From positions 1-64,000 of the forward strand of contig CAWVRK010000004.1 in assembly GCA_963932955.1 (NCBI GenBank): 64,000 bases of DNA, read 5' to 3'. This DNA comes from Flavicella sp963932955. GTDB lineage: Bacteria > Bacteroidota > Bacteroidia > Flavobacteriales > Flavobacteriaceae. Positions 52,110-61,237 of this stretch are shown piece by piece (positions within the stretch are counted from its first letter, which is position 1; each line of letters starts with the position of its first letter). The position numbers and the translations under genes were made by a program. Under the pieces are notes generated by a model, which was not told the origin of the DNA, searched no databases, and saw only the letters and a program-made list of their open reading frames with translations.

Positions 52110-53627
52110 ATGGAGCGGACAAATACGATTAAAGGAAAAAAAGTTGACAAAAGCAGAATCATCAGCCTCGAAAAAGGCAAAATTCCCCCACAAGCTTTAG
52201 ATTTAGAAGAAGCCGTGTTGGGTGCTATGATGATTGATAAAAAAGGAATCGACGATGTCATCGATATTTTGCACGCAAAAGCTTTTTACAAAGAGGCACA
52301 CAAAGAAATTTACGCAGCCGTATATACCTTGTTTCAAAATTCGGAACCTACCGATTTGTTGACCGTTTCCAACCAATTGCGAAAAGAGGGCAAACTAGAA
52401 TTTGTGGGAGGTGACTTTTACCTCATCAAATTGACTCAGAAAGTAGCTTCTTCTGCCCACATCGAATTCCACGCCCGTATCATCATTCAAAAATACATAC
52501 AACGTCAGTTGATCAGTATTTCTAGTGAAATTATCGAAAACTCTTATGACGAAACTTCTGATGTTTTTGATTTGTTGGACAATGCCGAATCTAAATTGTT
52601 TGAAGTCACTCAAGGAAACTTAAAAAAGAGTTCTGAAACAGCCAAAGACTTGGTAAAACAAGCCGTATCTAAAATTCAAGAAATCGGAAACAAAGAGGGG
52701 ATGAGTGGCCTGGAAACAGGTTTTACCAAACTGGATGCTTTGACCTCTGGATGGCAGCCTTCGGATTTAATCATCATCGCTGCACGTCCCGGAATGGGAA
52801 AAACGGCTTTTGTCATCTCCATGGCCAAAAACATGGCTATTGACTTCAACCACGCGGTAGCCTTATTCTCCTTAGAGATGTCTTCTGTGCAATTGATCAC
52901 ACGTATGATCTCAAGTGAAACTGGCTTGACTTCCGAAAAGTTACGAAAAGGGAATTTGGAAGCCCACGAATGGGAACAATTGAATGTCAAGGTAAAAAAC
53001 CTTTCTGATGCACCGATTTTTATCGACGACACTCCGTCGTTGTCCATCTTTGATTTGCGCGCCAAAGCGAGACGTCTCGCTTCTCAACACGGTATCAAAA
53101 TCATCGTAATTGATTACCTCCAATTAATGACTGCTGGCGGTAGTGGAGGAGGAAACCGAGAACAAGAAATCTCCATGATTTCACGAAATTTGAAAGCACT
53201 TGCCAAAGAATTGAGCATACCTGTAATTGCTTTGTCCCAATTGTCACGTGCAGTGGAAACTCGTGGAGGCTCTAAAAGACCTTTGCTTTCCGATTTAAGG
53301 GAATCAGGAGCCATCGAACAAGATGCCGATATTGTTTCGTTTATCTTTCGTCCCGAATACTACGGATTGACCGAATGGGACGATGACGACCATTCACCCT
53401 GTGAAGGTCAAGGCGAATTTATCGTGGCAAAACATCGAAATGGTGGGTTGGAAAATATCCGTTTAAAGTTTACTGGCCACTTGGCAAAATTCTCTGATTT
53501 GGAAGCTGGTTTTGGCAATGAATTTCAATCTAAAATGAACGATTTCAACCAAGAAATTACTTCTGAAAACTTCCCGAGTACACAAGATGCTTTTGATGGA
53601 GTTGATGACGGCGAAGTGCCTTTCTAA
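52110..53627 (+). CDS. dnaB: replicative DNA helicase DnaB
   Basis: 505 aa. Hexameric helicase of the replisome. N-terminal domain (about 25-125; PPQALDLEEAVLGAMMIDK), linker, then the RecA-like core: Walker A ARPGMGKTAF, ALFSLEMSS, Walker B IIVIDYLQLM, and SQLSRAVETR with the arginine finger region. No intein. Ends with an acidic tail. Confidence 0.97.
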   Translation: MERTNTIKGKKVDKSRIISLEKGKIPPQALDLEEAVLGAMMIDKKGIDDVIDILHAKAFYKEAHKEIYAAVYTLFQNSEPTDLLTVSNQLRKEGKLEFVGGDFYLIKLTQKVASSAHIEFHARIIIQKYIQRQLISISSEIIENSYDETSDVFDLLDNAESKLFEVTQGNLKKSSETAKDLVKQAVSKIQEIGNKEGMSGLETGFTKLDALTSGWQPSDLIIIAARPGMGKTAFVISMAKNMAIDFNHAVALFSLEMSSVQLITRMISSETGLTSEKLRKGNLEAHEWEQLNVKVKNLSDAPIFIDDTPSLSIFDLRAKARRLASQHGIKIIVIDYLQLMTAGGSGGGNREQEISMISRNLKALAKELSIPVIALSQLSRAVETRGGSKRPLLSDLRESGAIEQDADIVSFIFRPEYYGLTEWDDDDHSPCEGQGEFIVAKHRNGGLENIRLKFTGHLAKFSDLEAGFGNEFQSKMNDFNQEITSENFPSTQDAFDGVDDGEVPF

Positions 53628-53756
53628 AAAGAAACACTTCGGATTTTTTCAATGGGTTTTAAAACCATGTTTTAAGCTTTCAATTCACTTTTTAAAAGTA
53701 CATTTCACTCTTTTGATTCAGCTTGGATGCGCTTCAAGATATTCATTTCAAATAAG

Positions 53757-53787
53757 TTTGCACCATCACTTAAAAAATGTATTTTTG
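53757..53787 (+). promoter_or_regulatory. Bacteroidota sigma-A promoter of the transketolase gene
   Basis: TTTG (53757-53760), exactly 19 nt, TATTTTTG (53780-53787). The ATG follows 20 nt later. Confidence 0.82.
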
Positions 53788-53806
53788 CGAACTAAACTCA
53801 TCCAAA

Positions 53807-54655
53807 ATGGCGACAACACAAGAACTCAAAGATTTTTCTCAACAAGTAAGAAGAGATATTTTACGAATGGTACATGCTGTGAATTCAGGTCACCCTGGAG
53901 GCTCTTTAGGCTGTACGGAATTTTTGACCGTTTTGTACCAAGAAATCATGGAGTATTCGTCGGATGTTTTTGACATGGATGGAAAAAATGAAGATCTTTT
54001 CTTTTTGTCAAATGGTCATATTTCACCAGTTTTTTATAGTGTTTTGGCACGAAGTGGTTATTTTTCCGTATCCGAATTGGCTACTTTTAGAAAATTAAAT
54101 TCTCGTTTGCAAGGGCATCCTACAACCCACGAAGGTTTGGAAGGAATCCGCATGGCTTCGGGATCCTTGGGACAAGGAATGAGTGTTGCCATTGGCGCTG
54201 CACAAGCTAAAAAATTAAATGGCGACGCTAAGACCGTGTTTTCCCTTCACGGCGATGGAGAGTTGCAAGAGGGTCAAAACTGGGAAGCCATCATGTATGC
54301 TTCCGCTAAAAAAGTGGACAACCTGATCGCCACAGTAGATTTGAACGGCAAACAAATCGACGGGACTACAGACCATGTATTGGCCATGGGCGATGTCAAA
54401 GCCAAATTTGAGGCTTTTGGATGGGTTGTTTTGGAAGAGAAAAAAGGAAATGACATTGAAGCCATTAAAACCATTCTCAATAAGGCAAAAGCACTGTCTG
54501 GAAAAGGCCAACCCATTTGCATCTTGTTGTACACAGAAATGGGGAACGGTGTTGATTTTATGATGCACACCCATGCATGGCATGGAAAGGCACCAAACGA
54601 CGCTCAGTTGGAAGAGGCTTTTGCTCAAAATCCAGTTACCTTAGGAGATTACTAA
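53807..54655 (+). CDS. transketolase, N-terminal (thiamine-diphosphate) subunit
   Basis: 282 aa. Half of a split transketolase for the pentose phosphate pathway. Seen: RRDILRMVHAVNSGHPGGSLG, FFLSNGHISP, GSLGQGMSVAIGAA, and the thiamine-diphosphate motif GDGELQEGQNWEA. The pyrimidine-binding C-terminal half is usually the next gene, but here a terminator and the convergent queE follow, so the partner must be elsewhere. The ATG at 53807 fits the promoter better than one at 53777. Confidence 0.93.
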   Translation: MATTQELKDFSQQVRRDILRMVHAVNSGHPGGSLGCTEFLTVLYQEIMEYSSDVFDMDGKNEDLFFLSNGHISPVFYSVLARSGYFSVSELATFRKLNSRLQGHPTTHEGLEGIRMASGSLGQGMSVAIGAAQAKKLNGDAKTVFSLHGDGELQEGQNWEAIMYASAKKVDNLIATVDLNGKQIDGTTDHVLAMGDVKAKFEAFGWVVLEEKKGNDIEAIKTILNKAKALSGKGQPICILLYTEMGNGVDFMMHTHAWHGKAPNDAQLEEAFAQNPVTLGDY

Positions 54656-54672
54656 ATCTTATTTTACACATA

Positions 54673-54702
54673 AAAAAAACCAGCCATACGGCTGGTTTTT
54701 TT
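54673..54702. terminator. bidirectional terminator, transketolase / queE
   Basis: AAAAAAACCAGCC (54673-54685) and GGCTGGTTTTTTT (54690-54702), loop of 4 nt, between convergent genes. Confidence 0.92.
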
Positions 54703-54726
54703 GTGAAAAATTGTATCAAACAACAC

Positions 54727-55359
54727 CTATGGGATGTTCAAATATTTGTGTGTTTGTAGTGAGATTTTCCATTTTGGGTTTTCCATGACATATTCGACAA
54801 TTTTTGGCGTCATCAGTTCTTTTTTACTCCATTCCGGTTGTAAAAACAATTGGCATGTAGCCGAAGTCTTGGCAGCTTGTTGTTCTGCAAATTCGAAATC
54901 GTGTTCGTTGTGGACAATCATTTTCAATTCATCAGCTTCTTGGTAAATTTCTGACAAGGGAAGTTTTGTCTTTTTTGGAGACAAGCAAATCCAGTCCCAT
55001 TTTCCGGACAAGGGATACGCACCCGAGGTTTCTATATGGGTTTTTATTTGTAAATTTCGCAAAGATTCTGTGAGGTAGTCCAAAGACCACATCAATGGCT
55101 CTCCACCTGTAATCACAACGGTATTAGCATGGATCTTTGCCTCTTTTACAATGGCATCAGTTAGTGTAGGAGGGTGAAGCTGTTCGTTCCAGCTTTCTTT
55201 GACATCACACCAATGACATCCTACATCACAGCCACCGATGCGGATAAAATACGCTGCAGTTCCCGTGTGTGCACCCTCCCCTTGAATGGTGTAAAAAGCT
55301 TCCATCAAAGGCAGCATTTTACCGAGGGCTATTTTTTCTTGTGTTTCTTTTTTAGTCAT
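54727..55359 (-). CDS. queE: 7-carboxy-7-deazaguanine synthase QueE
   Basis: About 210 aa. Radical SAM enzyme that contracts carboxytetrahydropterin to the 7-deazaguanine ring, after QueD. The iron-sulfur motif is GCDVGCHWCDVKESW (C-x3-C-x2-C); MEAFYTIQGEGAHTG at the N-terminus and ITGGEPLMW are typical. The frame reaches 55404, but the ATG at 55359 is the usual start. Confidence 0.94.
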   Translation of the reverse strand: MTKKETQEKIALGKMLPLMEAFYTIQGEGAHTGTAAYFIRIGGCDVGCHWCDVKESWNEQLHPPTLTDAIVKEAKIHANTVVITGGEPLMWSLDYLTESLRNLQIKTHIETSGAYPLSGKWDWICLSPKKTKLPLSEIYQEADELKMIVHNEHDFEFAEQQAAKTSATCQLFLQPEWSKKELMTPKIVEYVMENPKWKISLQTHKYLNIP

Positions 55360-55468
55360 TTGTATGCTTGAGCGGGCAAAGATACTCAAAGCATTAGAAA
55401 ACAAACCATTTTCAAGTGCGGTTTTGTATGCCTGTGAATCATTCCTTGAAATATAGAGTGCATTTGGG

Positions 55469-55498
55469 TTGTCCTTTTATAGATTTCAACTATTTTTG
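55469..55498 (+). promoter_or_regulatory. Bacteroidota sigma-A promoter, lipoprotein gene
   Basis: TTG (55469-55471), 19 nt, TATTTTTG (55491-55498). A second -7-like box, TAAATTTG, lies at 55511-55518, 5 nt before the ATG at 55524, so there may be two start sites. Confidence 0.65.
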
Positions 55499-55523
55499 AA
55501 TTCGACTCTTTAAATTTGCACAC

Positions 55524-56093
55524 ATGGTTAAAATTGCTTCTAGTCTCGCTTTTCTTTTGTTTCTTATTGTGGGGATTTCTTGTTCCAATTCTAGCCAATT
55601 TCAACTTGCAAAAAATCAGGTAGGTCCATTAAATTCAAAGACACCAATGCATGAGATTAAGAATTTGTTTGCAAAAGATTCTGTAGTCAAAATATTGAGT
55701 GAAGGCATGTTGGGCTATCGAGGTGCTTATTCACAAGAAGATGATGTGTACTTGGTCTATGCAAAAGGAGGGAAGCACCTATTGACCATCACCCCAAGAG
55801 AGCCCTTGGATTCCTTGTCTACCATTCGAAACGTTGCCGTACACGACGCGATTTACACCACAAAAAATGGGATTGGTCTCAATTCGGTATTTTCAGAAAT
55901 CAATTTGATGTCGCGCATCCCCAAGGTAGAAGCTACTTTTACAAAAGCCATCTTGTATCTTGACGATCTCAATGCTACAATGACTCTAAATAAAAGTGAC
56001 TTGGGAATCAAGACAATACGTTTGGAACCGATTCAATTGGAGCAGATTCCTGATGCTGTCAAGCCGCAAAGTTTTGTTATTTGGTTTGATTAA
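55524..56093 (+). CDS. lipoprotein of unknown function
   Basis: 189 aa. Signal with lipobox IVGISC. The mature part is about 170 residues with repeating strand-like segments (YLVYAKGGKHLLTITPRE, TKNGIGLNSVFSEINLMSRI, AILYLDDLNATMTLNK), a layout seen in small beta-rich periplasmic lipoproteins. I recognise no family. Single gene with its own promoter. Confidence 0.78.
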   Translation: MVKIASSLAFLLFLIVGISCSNSSQFQLAKNQVGPLNSKTPMHEIKNLFAKDSVVKILSEGMLGYRGAYSQEDDVYLVYAKGGKHLLTITPREPLDSLSTIRNVAVHDAIYTTKNGIGLNSVFSEINLMSRIPKVEATFTKAILYLDDLNATMTLNKSDLGIKTIRLEPIQLEQIPDAVKPQSFVIWFD

Positions 56094-56106
56094 ATAAAGG
56101 GGGTCC

Positions 56107-56826
56107 TTATTTTAAAACCGTCATTTTAATCGGGATGTCTTTTTTCGGCCATTCATATACATCAATTGCCTCCGCAGTGATTTTATCAATCAGTTCGATT
56201 CCTTCGACAACTTCTCCAAACACGGTGTGCTCATAATCCAAATGGCTTTGTGATTTGTGAGATTGGATCACATAAAACTCAAAAGGAGTTGATTTTTTTT
56301 CGGGATTGTGTTCCCAATCTCTTGCTGCCGCAAGGGCTCCCCGTTTGTGTTTCCTGTTTTTACGAAATTCTGATGGCAAGAGGTAGTTGTTGAGTCGATT
56401 TCGAAAAACCGTAGTTTGTTCGCTGTCGGAGTTTCCTCCTTGTACGATGAATCCAGGAACGACTCGGTAAAAACAGGTGGTGTCAAAATAACCTATTTGG
56501 GTCAGGTATAAAAAACTTGCGCGGTGCAATGGGGTGTCTTTATACAATTGAAGGGTCATCGTCCCAAGACGTGTGTGCAACTGTACATAGGTCTCTTTGT
56601 GCTTTTGTCCGAAGGCAGTCATAAATTCGACGGCAGTAGTCGTTCGGATATTGTCTTTTGTGAGCGGTTTTGTAGGGTGTTTGACAATCGCTTTGGTGGC
56701 GGGTTTTTTGAAAGAATTTTTACCTTTGTTTTTGGGTGTTTTTGTACAAGCAGTCATCAAAAGGCAAAGGCAACTGAGTCTTGCCATGTGGGTATTGGCT
56801 TTTAAAAATAACTTTAGGAGCAACAT
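56107..56826 (-). CDS. cyclophilin-type prolyl isomerase, exported
   Basis: 239 aa. Lys/Thr-rich N-terminal region after a likely lipoprotein signal (CLLMTAC), then a cyclophilin domain with FYRVVPGFIVQGGNSD, GALAAARDWEHNPEKKSTPF, FYVIQSH and HTVFGEVVEGIELIDKI. FYRVVPGF and FYVIQ replace the commoner FHRV and FFI, so catalysis may be altered. The start could be 56787. It lies 9 nt downstream of the ppx stop, so it is probably part of that transcript. Confidence 0.88.
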   Translation of the reverse strand: MLLLKLFLKANTHMARLSCLCLLMTACTKTPKNKGKNSFKKPATKAIVKHPTKPLTKDNIRTTTAVEFMTAFGQKHKETYVQLHTRLGTMTLQLYKDTPLHRASFLYLTQIGYFDTTCFYRVVPGFIVQGGNSDSEQTTVFRNRLNNYLLPSEFRKNRKHKRGALAAARDWEHNPEKKSTPFEFYVIQSHKSQSHLDYEHTVFGEVVEGIELIDKITAEAIDVYEWPKKDIPIKMTVLK

Positions 56827-56835
56827 AGCAAGTAC

Positions 56836-57744
56836 TTATATAATTCCGTAATAAAGACTTTTGATAATTCCATCAGAAAGCCCAATTTTAGGAACGTAAA
56901 TTTTCTTTGATTTTGACCATTTCATGGCAGAGATGTAGATTTTTGCTGCTGGAATGATCACGTCAGCACGGTCTTGATTTAATCCCAATTCGGAAATGCG
57001 CTCTTCATAGGTCATCTTTTTTAAAAATTGGTAGTGGGCATTCATGTAAATATAAGAAAGAGGTTTGTCAGGGCGTTGGCCAGACATCTTAAATATTTTG
57101 TTGATGTTACCTCCAGAGCCAATCAAGGCCATTTTTTTAAGTCCTTTGGTGTGTACCGAGATCCAATTTTTTATTTCTTTCCAAATGATTTTGTTTTTGC
57201 TGTTTTTGTTCAACAATCGTACGGTGCCAATTTTAAAAGATTTGGAACAGAGCAATTTTCCTTTTGAAAAGACTGTAAATTCAGTACTGCCGCCACCAAC
57301 ATCAACATACAAATAGGATTTTTTTCCATCAATCAACTCTGATAAATCTGTAGATGCAATGATTTCAGCTTCTTTTTTGCCGTTGATTACTTCGATGCTT
57401 ATTTCGGTTTCTTTTTCAATTTCAGCAATCAATTCTTTTCCGTTTGAGGCATCTCTCATGGCAGAAGTGGCGCAGGCCTTGTACTTTTCTACGCCGTGCA
57501 CCTGCATCAATAATTGAAAAGCTTTCATAGCAGCGATCATCCGGTTTTTATTTGCTTCAGAAATACTTCCTCCATGAAAAACATCGGCTCCCAATCGAAT
57601 AGGTACACGGATCAATTCTGACTTTTTAAAGGTAGGTTCTTCTTCTTTTTTTAAAATGATATTGGAGATCAACAGCCTAACGGCATTGGAACCGATGTCA
57701 ATAGCCGCGTATTTTTTAATTTCGATCAAAGCGCTTGGTTTCAA
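56836..57744 (-). CDS. Ppx/GppA exopolyphosphatase family
   Basis: 302 aa. ASKHA-fold phosphatase of polyphosphate or pppGpp. AIDIGSNAVRLLIS, ACATSAMRDASNGKEL and YVDVGGGSTEFTVFSKGK show the nucleotide loops. Only the N-terminal ASKHA pair is present, the short form. It overlaps the SixA-like gene by 4 nt (ATGA). Confidence 0.92.
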   Translation of the reverse strand: MKPSALIEIKKYAAIDIGSNAVRLLISNIILKKEEEPTFKKSELIRVPIRLGADVFHGGSISEANKNRMIAAMKAFQLLMQVHGVEKYKACATSAMRDASNGKELIAEIEKETEISIEVINGKKEAEIIASTDLSELIDGKKSYLYVDVGGGSTEFTVFSKGKLLCSKSFKIGTVRLLNKNSKNKIIWKEIKNWISVHTKGLKKMALIGSGGNINKIFKMSGQRPDKPLSYIYMNAHYQFLKKMTYEERISELGLNQDRADVIIPAAKIYISAMKWSKSKKIYVPKIGLSDGIIKSLYYGII

Positions 57745-58235
57745 CGTTTTTTAAGGTTCTTGGGGAATTTTTTTAGAACAGTCTTTCCTTTTTTGATGCT
57801 TTTCCAATGGTTGTTTTCAAATTGAATAGCAATCACACCACAGGTAGGGACGTGGGGGATGAGCTGGTTTCCAAATTTGTTGACAAAATCATTGATGCCA
57901 TGGTCGTGGCTAAAAATGATGGCAGAGTCAAATTCGTCATCGAGAGCCTTGATGGTTTTCACCAAGTAGCCGTCACTAAAATTATAAAGTGATTTTTTGA
58001 TTTGCAAATTGGACAGAGGGAACCCAAAAACGTTCGAGAAAATTACGGCTGTGGATAGTGCACGTGTGGCACTGCTGGTGATAAAAACAGCGGGTTTTTC
58101 AATTTTTTCTTTCAGAGCAGCTGCCACAAGGTAAGAATCGCGTATTCCTCTTTTTTTTAGGGGTCTGTCGATGTCTTCAATTCCTTTGTATTCCCAAGAG
58201 GATTTGGCATGCCGAACAATATAAACTGTTTTCAT
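57741..58235 (-). CDS. SixA-like histidine phosphatase
   Basis: 164 aa. Phosphohistidine phosphatase fold: VRHAKSSWE with the nucleophile His, SSATRALSTA and SHDHGINDF. Upstream of and coupled to the ppx-family gene; a polyphosphate kinase often sits nearby in relatives but not here. Target unknown. Confidence 0.9.
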   Translation of the reverse strand: MKTVYIVRHAKSSWEYKGIEDIDRPLKKRGIRDSYLVAAALKEKIEKPAVFITSSATRALSTAVIFSNVFGFPLSNLQIKKSLYNFSDGYLVKTIKALDDEFDSAIIFSHDHGINDFVNKFGNQLIPHVPTCGVIAIQFENNHWKSIKKGKTVLKKFPKNLKKR

Positions 58236-58314
58236 CTATATGAATTGGATGAATCAAATATACTAAAATTGTTCAATTGATACGGGAAAGCAAGATAAAT
58301 TTTAAACTAATAAA

Positions 58315-58962
58315 TCATGGGGCCAATCTGTCAATTTTCCAGCTGTAATCTTTTTGGACTGTATAGCGAATTCGATCGTGCATGCGGTTGGCTCTTCCTT
58401 GCCAAAATTCGATTGACATCGGTTTCACGAGATAACCACCCCAGTGTTTTGGTCGAGGAATCTCTTGGTTTTGATACCTTTTTTCTAAGGTCTTTAATTG
58501 CAGTTCCAATGCCTCTCTGTTAGGAACAATTTCGCTTTGTGGTGATGCCCAAGCTCCAAGTTTGCTGCCATCAGGTCGTGATTCAAAATAGCCATCAGAC
58601 AGGTTTTTAGCAATTTTTTCTGCCTTTCCTTTGATGATGATTTGTTGTTCTGAATTTTGCCAAAAAAAAGACAGGCACACTTCTGGATGTGCTGCGATTG
58701 CTTTTCCTTTTTCACTCAAATAATTGGTGTAAAAAACAAACCCTTCCCAAGTAAACTTCTTGAGCAAAACCACCCTGCTTTTTGGAAATCCATCCGTTCC
58801 AATGGTGGAAAGGGTCATGGCATTGGGCTCGTCAACACTTTGTGAAGCTTCAATTTCATAAAACCATTGTTGAAACAATTCAATCGGATTTTGGGGTACT
58901 TTAGTCTTGAGGAGTTCCTTTTTTAAGTAGGATTTTCTGTAGTTGCTAAGGTCTTTTTCCAT
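58315..58962 (-). CDS. pdxH: pyridoxamine 5'-phosphate oxidase
   Basis: 215 aa. Makes pyridoxal phosphate with FMN. Seen: RVVLLKKFTWEGFVFYTNYL, FFWQNSEQQIIIKGKAEKI, SDGYFESRPDGSKLGAWASP and the C-terminal RMHDRIRYT. Single gene, no oddities. Confidence 0.96.
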   Translation of the reverse strand: MEKDLSNYRKSYLKKELLKTKVPQNPIELFQQWFYEIEASQSVDEPNAMTLSTIGTDGFPKSRVVLLKKFTWEGFVFYTNYLSEKGKAIAAHPEVCLSFFWQNSEQQIIIKGKAEKIAKNLSDGYFESRPDGSKLGAWASPQSEIVPNREALELQLKTLEKRYQNQEIPRPKHWGGYLVKPMSIEFWQGRANRMHDRIRYTVQKDYSWKIDRLAP

Positions 58963-59029
58963 AACTGTAAAAATAAGAAATTTTTAGACTGAAAGCGGTC
59001 GATTCCATGCTTAGTTTTTCATGGTTTTC

Positions 59030-60496
59030 TCAATCGGAGATTTTCTTTTTTATCAGGTACAAACCGGCAAAAGCCACCAGCCCATTTGCGATGAGAAGTT
59101 CGTATCCAAAAACATACCCGTTGAACCAATCCATTGAGTAATTGTCCAACACACTTGTCAATGCAACTGAAACAACGGCAATCAGAGGGACCAAAGCCTC
59201 TTTGAGCTGGTGTTTGGTGAAAATTCCGAATGCAAAAAGTCCTAACAGGGGGCCATAGGTATAAGAAGCAACTTTCAGCAAACTGCTAATCACATTGTCG
59301 CGAAGCACGTGTTTGAAGAGTATAATGACCAATACCAACAACAACGAAACGCCGATGTGTACCCTTTTTCGAATGCGTTTTTGAGCTGCTTTCGATTTGG
59401 TAGATAGGGATAAAAAATCAAAGCAAACAGATGTTGTCAAGGAAGTCAAAGCACTGTCTGCACTGGAATAAGCTGCTGCCATCAAGCCTAAAATAAAAAG
59501 CAATGCAATTGGGGTGCCTAGGCCTCCATTCAAGGCGATTTCAGGAAATAAGAGGTCCGTCTTTACCGTGCCGTTTATTTGAGGAACTGAAATTCCGTTT
59601 TGTTCAGCATAGACATACAACAGCGCTCCTAAAGACAAAAACAGAAAATTGACTAAAATCAAAACAAATCCCAAGGAAAGGATGTTCCATTGAGCCTCTT
59701 TGGTGTTTTTACAGGTCAGGTTTTTCTGCATCATGTCCTGATCCAAGCCTGTCATCGCAATTGCTATAAACACCCCTCCCAAAAATGATTTTATAAAGTG
59801 TTTTTTGTCATTGAAATCCTCCGCGAAAAATATTTTCGCTCGGTTTTGAAATGCTTCGGACTGATAGGATTCCCAGACGGATAGCCCTAGTTTGTCAGTG
59901 ATAACCGCAATTGCTGCAAAGACGGCAAACAACATAAAAAGGGTTTGCAGTGCATCTGTCCAAACGATGGTTTTGATGCCTCCTTTGTAGGTGTACATCC
60001 AAATCAGGAGAATGGATCCAACTGCGGTGAGCTCAAAAGGGATTTTCCAAGTGTCAAAAATAAAATATTGCAATACAGAAGTCACCAAAAACAAGCGAAA
60101 AGCCGCCCCCAATATACGTGAAAGTAAGAAGAAAAATGCGCCTGTTTTATGACTGACGATCCCAAATCGCTGCAGTAAGTATTCGTATATGGAAGTGATG
60201 TTCGATCGGTAATAGATGGGCAGCAATAGGAAGGCAATTACGACATATCCCAAAAAATACCCCAATACAATTTGAAGGTAGCTGAATTGACTTCCTTCTA
60301 CCCAGCCGGGAACGGAGATAAAAGTAACCCCCGAAAGCGAAGCCCCAATCATTCCAAATGCCACGAGGTACCACGGGGATTTTTTGTCCGCTTTGAAAAA
60401 GGTTGCATTGCTGTCGCTTTTACCCGTTGCATGAGAAATAAAGAACAAAAGTCCAAAATATATTGCGATGACCAAAACAATTTGGAAGGTATTCAT
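59030..60496 (-). CDS. sodium:solute symporter (SSS family)
   Basis: About 489 aa with some 13 membrane helices. SGVTFISVPGWVEGSQFSYL and the core GLMAAAYSSADSALTSLTTS hold the sodium-site serines. Related to the SglT/PutP/NanT group; the substrate (sugar, sialic acid, proline) is not evident. The start at 60523 would add nine residues; the ATG at 60496 has TAAATTTG 6 nt upstream. Confidence 0.9.
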   Translation of the reverse strand: MNTFQIVLVIAIYFGLLFFISHATGKSDSNATFFKADKKSPWYLVAFGMIGASLSGVTFISVPGWVEGSQFSYLQIVLGYFLGYVVIAFLLLPIYYRSNITSIYEYLLQRFGIVSHKTGAFFFLLSRILGAAFRLFLVTSVLQYFIFDTWKIPFELTAVGSILLIWMYTYKGGIKTIVWTDALQTLFMLFAVFAAIAVITDKLGLSVWESYQSEAFQNRAKIFFAEDFNDKKHFIKSFLGGVFIAIAMTGLDQDMMQKNLTCKNTKEAQWNILSLGFVLILVNFLFLSLGALLYVYAEQNGISVPQINGTVKTDLLFPEIALNGGLGTPIALLFILGLMAAAYSSADSALTSLTTSVCFDFLSLSTKSKAAQKRIRKRVHIGVSLLLVLVIILFKHVLRDNVISSLLKVASYTYGPLLGLFAFGIFTKHQLKEALVPLIAVVSVALTSVLDNYSMDWFNGYVFGYELLIANGLVAFAGLYLIKKKISD

Positions 60497-60604
60497 GACG
60501 TTCAAATTTAGAGGGCTTCCCACAAAGAATTAAAAGAAAACTATTGCGACAGTCACAAAGAAACAAATAATCAAATTAACGGCTAAACGTTTTCTACAAA
60601 AGAT

Positions 60605-60612
60605 TATATTTG
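60605..60612 (+). promoter_or_regulatory. putative -7 element of recR
   Basis: TATATTTG, ending 4 nt before the ATG at 60617, so the transcript would start at or beside the start codon. Confidence 0.5.
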
Positions 60613-60616
60613 TGAA

Positions 60617-61237
60617 ATGAATTTTTCTTCCAGACTTTTAGAAAATGCGGTGAATGAAGTGGCTCAATTGCCTGGCATAGGAAAGCGAACAGCTTTGCGT
60701 TTGGTGTTGCATTTGTTAAAGCAACCCAAGACCCATACCCAACATTTGACCAATGCTTTAGAAAATTTGGTAACAGAAGTAAAACTGTGTAAAAGTTGTC
60801 ATAACATTTCAGACGTAGCGATTTGTGACATCTGTTCCAACACAAGAAGAAACCCAGAAATTGTCTGTGTCGTTGAAGACATTCGCGATGTGATGGCCAT
60901 TGAAAATACAGCTCAATTCAAAGGGTTGTACCATGTTTTAGGGGGTAAAATATCGCCTATGGAAGGAGTAGGGCCCCACAATTTGACCATTGAAAGTTTG
61001 GTGAAAAGAGTGCAAGAAGGCACTGTCAAGGAATTGATTTTAGCGATGAGCTCGACCATGGAAGGGGATACTACTAATTTTTACATCTACAAACAGTTGG
61101 GGAAGTTTGAAGTCAATATATCCACAATTGCTAGAGGTATTTCTGTGGGTGATGAATTGCAATATACAGACGAGGTGACCTTGGGACGAAGTATCGCCAA
61201 TCGTGTGCCTTTTGAAAAATCTATAAGAACCGAATGA
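60617..61237 (+). CDS. recR: recombination mediator RecR
   Basis: 206 aa. Loads RecA with RecO/RecF. HhH-like start AVNEVAQLPGIGKRTALRLV, zinc finger CKSCHNISDVAICDICSN, Toprim domain with CVVEDIRDVMAIE and ILAMSSTMEGDTT. Its end overlaps the glycosyltransferase start by 4 nt. Confidence 0.96.
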   Translation: MNFSSRLLENAVNEVAQLPGIGKRTALRLVLHLLKQPKTHTQHLTNALENLVTEVKLCKSCHNISDVAICDICSNTRRNPEIVCVVEDIRDVMAIENTAQFKGLYHVLGGKISPMEGVGPHNLTIESLVKRVQEGTVKELILAMSSTMEGDTTNFYIYKQLGKFEVNISTIARGISVGDELQYTDEVTLGRSIANRVPFEKSIRTE

